This document shows positions 60,349-64,000 of a DNA stretch of 64,000 nt, piece after piece. Source of the stretch: Deltaproteobacteria bacterium. GTDB lineage: Bacteria > Myxococcota > JADLHZ01. The DNA is taken from positions 124,001-188,000 of the forward strand of contig JADLHZ010000012.1 in NCBI GenBank assembly GCA_020848545.1, read 5' to 3'. A model generated the notes under the pieces. The model made no database searches and was not told the DNA's origin. It saw only the letters and a program-made list of their open reading frames with translations. The first letter of the stretch is position 1. Every line of letters starts with the position of its first letter. Position numbers and translations under genes: made by a program.

Positions 60349-61143
60349 TCAGATGGCGATCGCAAACAATAATCTCGGCATGATGCGCGGCGACGCCGGG
60401 GTGAGCCCAAGCAAGGCGCCGACCGTGGCCCACACGCGGCCGCGGCTGAAGCCGACCGAGGGCCCGGCAAAGAAGTTGTAGACGTTCTCGCCAGTCACCG
60501 GGCGCACGGTCGACGGCGCGCCGCCGAAGTTGAGCTCGTGATAGTACTCCGCGGTCAGCCGCCACTCGTCGGCGATCTTGTGCGTGTAGGCGAGCCCCAC
60601 CGTCTGCCGAAACGCCATCGTGCCGACGAAGTGCAGCGCCAGAAGCCCGCCGACGTCGAGTGAACCGTGTGATCCCTTGATGTCGCCGATCGACGTGACG
60701 ACGTTCAGCTGAACCCACGGCGTAAACTGCATCATTTGGGCGTTGTCGGGGTGGCTGAAGTTCTGCTGGTACGCGATGCGAATCAGGTTGCGAACGAGGC
60801 GCTCTTCGTCGTTGACGTCATAGGCGCGGATACGCATCTCGGCAGTGAAGTCGGCGAGGCGGGTGCCTGCGGGGCTGACGACGACCTCCCACGGGAACGC
60901 GATCTCGATGTGATCGGTGAGCCCGTAGATCGGCGAGAACCAAATCCAGCCAGCGCCCGGCCCGTTTTCGGTGAGGATGCGGCCCCACAGCCACTGTTCG
61001 ATCTCGACGTCGCCTTTGTTGAGCGCCTCAGTGTCCCACGTGAAGAGAAACGCGCGTCGGCCCGCGTGCGCAGCGGCTGGTGTCAGACACACGACGGCGA
61101 GAACGAGGAGGGCGAGCCACGAGACGGATCTTCGAGCGTGCAT
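60349..61143 (-). CDS. Outer-membrane beta-barrel protein
   Basis: 264-residue protein with signal peptide (MHARRSVSWLALLVLAVVCLTPAAAHA) and alternating hydrophobic/aromatic strands ending in a hydrophobic C terminus, as in outer-membrane barrels of about 10-12 strands. Examples: QWLWGRILTENGPGAGWIWF and EWRLTAEYYHELNFGG. GAGGAGG (61152-61158) precedes the ATG. It is the first gene of the operon with the cupredoxin and cyclase genes (19-base gap). Its function is unknown. Confidence 0.82.
   Translation of the reverse strand: MHARRSVSWLALLVLAVVCLTPAAAHAGRRAFLFTWDTEALNKGDVEIEQWLWGRILTENGPGAGWIWFSPIYGLTDHIEIAFPWEVVVSPAGTRLADFTAEMRIRAYDVNDEERLVRNLIRIAYQQNFSHPDNAQMMQFTPWVQLNVVTSIGDIKGSHGSLDVGGLLALHFVGTMAFRQTVGLAYTHKIADEWRLTAEYYHELNFGGAPSTVRPVTGENVYNFFAGPSVGFSRGRVWATVGALLGLTPASPRIMPRLLFAIAI
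61080..61090. repeat. Palindromic word GTGTCAGACAC
   Basis: Exact copy in the signal peptide of the barrel protein, Cys-Leu-Thr-Pro; the flank ACGACG is shared with the two copies at 60266 and 60287. Confidence 0.85.
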
Positions 61144-61151
61144 GCAGCGGG

Positions 61152-61158
61152 CCTCCTC
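61152..61158 (-). promoter_or_regulatory. Strong Shine-Dalgarno site of the barrel gene
   Basis: GAGGAGG on the minus strand, eight bases before the ATG at 61143; marks the start of the operon's first gene. Confidence 0.8.
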
Positions 61159-61212
61159 AGGGTGAGAGCGTTATAGGCAGCGGCGGCAGATCGTTTCAAC
61201 GTTGCGACAAGG

Positions 61213-61656
61213 TCATAGCGCCGGCGCCGTGAAGCGCGGCCAGCGCAGCCGCGGCCAATCGCCGCAGGCCGCGAGGTATTGATCGGTGAGTGCCAGACAC
61301 TCGCGCGGCGCCATGACGCGCAAGTAGGTCTCCGCGAGCGCGAGCACTTTGGCCCGATCACACGGTTCCTTCTTCACTTCGGCGGCGAGATCGAGCACCG
61401 CGAACGTCTCGGCGCCGTAGCGAAACGGGTTGCCGTAGAGCGCGTAGCCGAGGACGAGTGTCAGACACACGCTCGCGGCGAGGACGCCGAGAACGACCCG
61501 GCGACGTAGCACCTTTCTGCCTATCGTCGCTGAGCATTCTGGGCAGTAGTCGTGCGAGCCGTGCAGCTTCAAGCACACGACACAGATCGGCCGCATGCAG
61601 TCGAAGCAGTTCGACGCCTTCGCCTTCGCGGGATGCGCGAAGCAGCCTTCGTCCAT
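61213..61656 (-). CDS. B-box-like zinc protein with one TM helix
   Basis: 147-residue protein. The N terminus (about 5-42) has Cys and His spaced as in B-box zinc fingers: CFAHPAKAKASNCFDCMRPI, then CVVCLKLHGSHDYCPEC. One membrane helix follows (about 53-72, VVLGVLAASVCLTLVLGYAL), and a short extracytoplasmic domain. Two palindromic words are inside the gene (CLTL in the helix, ECLALTD near the end). The function is unknown; it resembles short B-box membrane proteins seen in Myxococcota. Confidence 0.75.
   Translation of the reverse strand: MDEGCFAHPAKAKASNCFDCMRPICVVCLKLHGSHDYCPECSATIGRKVLRRRVVLGVLAASVCLTLVLGYALYGNPFRYGAETFAVLDLAAEVKKEPCDRAKVLALAETYLRVMAPRECLALTDQYLAACGDWPRLRWPRFTAPAL
61291..61301. 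repeat. Variant word GTGCCAGACAC
   Basis: One-change variant near the end of the B-box gene, read as Cys-Leu-Ala-Leu. Confidence 0.75.
61458..61468. repeat. Palindromic word GTGTCAGACAC
   Basis: Exact copy in the membrane helix of the B-box gene, read as Cys-Leu-Thr-Leu. Confidence 0.85.
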
Positions 61657-61657
61657 C

Positions 61658-62305
61658 TCAGGCCCGCTGGCGCGCGCGCACGCGACGAACGAGCGACCAC
61701 CCTAGCGCCGGAAACGAGACCGCGACGGTCAGCACCACGGCAACGAGGAACAAGAACGCGAGGCACGCGACGAGCTTCAAGAGGCACAGTAGCACCGCCG
61801 GCCCGAGCAGCACGGGAAGCACCTTCACGATCACGAACGGCAGCACGATGAGCAAAATGATCAGCGCGGCCGGTCCGCCCGCGTGCGCCACACGCAGTGC
61901 ATCGAAGGCACTGCCGTCGACCGCTGCTTGCGCCGAAGCTTGGAGCGCGTGGAGCAGCTCGCCGGCCAAGTCGCGGACGAAGCCGCCGCCGAGCCAGAAG
62001 ACGAGAAACAACAACACCGGCGTCAGCAAGAAGGGCACAATCAACGCCGCACCGAACAAGTGCCAGCCGAGCGACACCGCCGCCGCCGCCAGCGCGATCG
62101 ACGCGGCGTATGTCGCGGCAAATCCGAGGGCGACGAGCACTCCAACGATGGCGTCGAGCGGCGACTTCACGCCGTCTTTCAACAAGAGCACGTTGAACCA
62201 CAAGCCGAGCGCCGCGCCGACCACGACGAACGAGCGAAGAAAGGTGCGCGTCACCGCCCGGCGAGCCTGCGACAGCTCCGATCGCAAGGCTTCGCCGAAG
62301 CTCAT
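61658..62305 (-). CDS. Multi-pass membrane protein of unknown function
   Basis: 215-residue protein with about four to five hydrophobic helices (for example SFVVVGAALGLWFNVLLL, AALIVPFLLTPVLLFLVFWL, ALIILLIVLPFVIVKVLPVL). Its start overlaps the gltX stop (ATGA) and its stop is one base before the B-box gene start. No family is recognised. Confidence 0.75.
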   Translation of the reverse strand: MSFGEALRSELSQARRAVTRTFLRSFVVVGAALGLWFNVLLLKDGVKSPLDAIVGVLVALGFAATYAASIALAAAAVSLGWHLFGAALIVPFLLTPVLLFLVFWLGGGFVRDLAGELLHALQASAQAAVDGSAFDALRVAHAGGPAALIILLIVLPFVIVKVLPVLLGPAVLLCLLKLVACLAFLFLVAVVLTVAVSFPALGWSLVRRVRARQRA

Positions 62306-63729
62306 CCGGGCTTCACCACTGCGAGCACCGCGATGGCGTCACGCAGGCGCGTTCTGCACACTTCTTTTCCGAGCACTTCCATCGTCTCGAAGAGCCCGGG
62401 CGTTGCCGAGCGGCCGGTGACCGCCACGCGCACCGGCATGAACAGCTCCTTCGGCTTCAGCGCGTTCTTCTCACAGAACGCGCGGAGACGTTCATCGAGG
62501 AGCTTCGCTTCCCAACGCACGATCGTGTCGAACTCTTCGCCGAGGAGCTCGAAGGTCTTCTTCGTCTCAGCGGGAGTCTTGCCCTTCGCCACGAGCTCTT
62601 CGACCTTGTGCTCCACTTTGCCGCTGAAGAAGAACCCGGCGTAGCTCGCGAAGTCTTCGAGCTTGTCGATGCGCTCCTTCACCAAGGGGATCACGCGCTT
62701 CAAGTAGGCGTCGGAGAGCACGTGCCCGCGCAGCACGCCGAGGTAGCGATCATCGTCGAGCTCGCGCAGATAGAGGCCGTTCAACCACGTGAGCTTCGCG
62801 AGATCGAAGACCGGACCCCCGAGGCTGATGCGATCGAAGCTGAAGTGCTCGATCATGTCCTTGATCGGGAACTTCTCGCGTTGATCCGGCAGCGTCCAAC
62901 CCATGAGCGCCAGATAGTTGAGCATCGCCTCGGGGAGAAACCCGGCGCGCTCGTAGTAGTTGAGCGACACCGGGTTCTTGCGCTTGCTGATCTTCGACTT
63001 GTCGGCGTTTCGCAGCAGCGGCATGTGAATGAACTCGGGCGCCTGCCAGCCGAACGACTTGTAGAGCTGCACGTGCTTCGGCGTCGACGTGATCCATTCT
63101 TCGGCACGAATCACGTGCGTGATTTGCATCATGTGATCGTCGACGACGTTGGCGAGGTGATAGGTCGGAAAGCCGTCGGTCTTCAGCAGTACCTGATCGT
63201 CGATCTCGGCCGCGTCGAACTCGATCGCGCCTCGCAGCTTGTCTTGCACGACGATCTTGCCTTCGGTCGGCAACTTCAAACGAATGACGTGCGGCTCGCT
63301 CGCGCGTGCTTGCGTGTTGTCGAGCCCGCGGCAGTGACGATCGTAGCCGAGACGGCCGCCGGCGGCGCGCTGCTTCGTGCGCAGCTCGTCGAGGCGCTCA
63401 GCGGTGCAGAAGCAGCGGTACGCTTCGCCGCGCTCGATCAGCGTGTGCGCGGCGTCCTTGTAGTGATGCAAACGCTCGGACTGCCGATACGGGCCATGCG
63501 GGCCGCCTTTGTCCGGACCCTCGTCCCACTCGAGCCCTACCCACTTCAGCGAGTGGTAGATCATCTGCTCGCTCTCTTTGGTCGAGCGCGTTTGATCGGT
63601 GTCCTCGATGCGTAGGATGAACTTGCCGCCGTGCTTCTTCGCGAAGGCGTAGTTGAAGAGACCGATATAAGCGGTGCCGACGTGGGGATCGCCAGTCGGA
63701 GAAGGCGCGATGCGAACGCGAACGGTCAT
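62302..63729 (-). CDS. gltX: Glutamyl-tRNA synthetase
   Basis: 475-residue class I synthetase charging tRNA-Glu. The HIGH motif is the variant SPTGDPHVGTAY; the KMSKS motif appears as KISKRKN. EDTDQTRS and the ATP/tRNA-contacting WITSTPKHVQLYKSFGW are present. It follows the gmk gene by 11 bases and precedes the membrane protein with an ATGA overlap. Confidence 0.97.
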   Translation of the reverse strand: MTVRVRIAPSPTGDPHVGTAYIGLFNYAFAKKHGGKFILRIEDTDQTRSTKESEQMIYHSLKWVGLEWDEGPDKGGPHGPYRQSERLHHYKDAAHTLIERGEAYRCFCTAERLDELRTKQRAAGGRLGYDRHCRGLDNTQARASEPHVIRLKLPTEGKIVVQDKLRGAIEFDAAEIDDQVLLKTDGFPTYHLANVVDDHMMQITHVIRAEEWITSTPKHVQLYKSFGWQAPEFIHMPLLRNADKSKISKRKNPVSLNYYERAGFLPEAMLNYLALMGWTLPDQREKFPIKDMIEHFSFDRISLGGPVFDLAKLTWLNGLYLRELDDDRYLGVLRGHVLSDAYLKRVIPLVKERIDKLEDFASYAGFFFSGKVEHKVEELVAKGKTPAETKKTFELLGEEFDTIVRWEAKLLDERLRAFCEKNALKPKELFMPVRVAVTGRSATPGLFETMEVLGKEVCRTRLRDAIAVLAVVKPG

Positions 63730-63740
63730 GGCCGGCGCGT

Positions 63741-64000
63741 TTAGCGGGAACCCGAGGTGTTGTCAGCGGTGAGGATCGCCTTGAGCACGGCGGCCTTGTC
63801 CATCCGGCGAATGCGCTCGACGTGGACGACGGCGGCGAGGGCATCGCTCGCTTTGTCGAGGTCGTCGTTGACGATGAGATAATCGTAGATCGACGCCGCT
63901 TCGATCTCGCGGCGAGCGTTGAGCAAGCGGAGTTGCACCTGCTCGGGCGATTCGGTGCCGCGGCTCGACAAGCGACGCCTGAGCTCGTTCAGGGACGGCG
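63741..64000 (-). CDS. gmk: Guanylate kinase, C-terminal part
   Basis: C-terminal about 86 residues of a GMP kinase running off the window end. PSLNELRRRLSSRGTESPEQ, then RLLNARREIEA and YDYLIVNDDLDKASDALAAV match the Gmk lid and final helices. Residues that bind ATP and GMP lie outside the window. Confidence 0.93.
   Translation of the reverse strand, partial: PSLNELRRRLSSRGTESPEQVQLRLLNARREIEAASIYDYLIVNDDLDKASDALAAVVHVERIRRMDKAAVLKAILTADNTSGSR

Overview
The window is GC-rich, gene-dense chromosomal DNA from a Gram-negative bacterium, most likely a myxobacterium or close relative (Myxococcota / former Deltaproteobacteria). The markers are a GltJ/AgmX-like protein (zinc ribbon, GYF domain, one membrane helix, AgmX/PglI C-terminal domain), OmpA proteins with thrombospondin-type-3 calcium repeats, an FHA-DUF4388 protein, several MJ0042-type zinc-ribbon/TPR membrane proteins and a CheA-receiver hybrid kinase. 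Many starts are GTG or TTG, and neighbouring genes often overlap by ATGA or GTGA. I see no tRNA, rRNA, CRISPR array or intact transposase.

Layout. 0-5.6 kb (+): chemosensory cluster with the end of an MCP, a CheA-receiver hybrid, a CheB with a degenerate receiver, and an OmpA/TSP3 protein. 5.6-9.2 kb: L,D-transpeptidase and response regulator (-), acyltransferase (+), serS (-) and a truncated SRPBCC remnant (+). 9.3-15.8 kb (-): a 1349-aa zinc-ribbon/TPR membrane protein, a Crp-like regulator and a second zinc-ribbon/TPR protein. 15.9-23.8 kb (-): partial complex I operon nuoE-F-J-K-L-M-N, without A-D, G, H and I. 23.8-27 kb: DUF1295 membrane protein (+) and a large lipoprotein (-). 27.1-33.1 kb (+): six tightly packed genes (DUF4398 protein, OmpA/TSP3 lipoprotein, FabV-like and FabK/NMO-like reductases, two exported or anchored proteins of unknown function). 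33.2-43.9 kb (-): ten-gene MoxR/Bat operon ending in BamD-like, TPR and FHA proteins. 44-51.9 kb: proS, a TPR lipoprotein, nadC-birA, a secreted protein, the GltJ-like protein and a VWA lipoprotein. 52-56.9 kb: a repeat-rich spot, a LolD/MacB-type ABC ATPase with an FtsX-type permease, and tgt. 56.8-61.7 kb (-): a membrane protein of unknown function, then an operon of outer-membrane barrel, cupredoxin-like secreted protein and dCache-type class III nucleotide cyclase, and a B-box-like zinc protein. 61.7-64 kb (-): a membrane protein, gltX and the end of gmk.

The most unusual signal is an 11-bp palindrome-like word, GTGTC(A/T)GACAC. It has ten exact copies plus several one-base variants, mostly inside coding regions of accessory proteins. 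Read in one frame it adds Val-Ser-Asp-Thr to disordered linkers; in another it adds Cys-Leu-Thr to signal peptides and membrane helices. A second dispersed word, a 23-bp element with core CGCTCCCGGTCCC, occurs twice. Together they suggest a REP-like short mobile or functional element that is tolerated inside genes.
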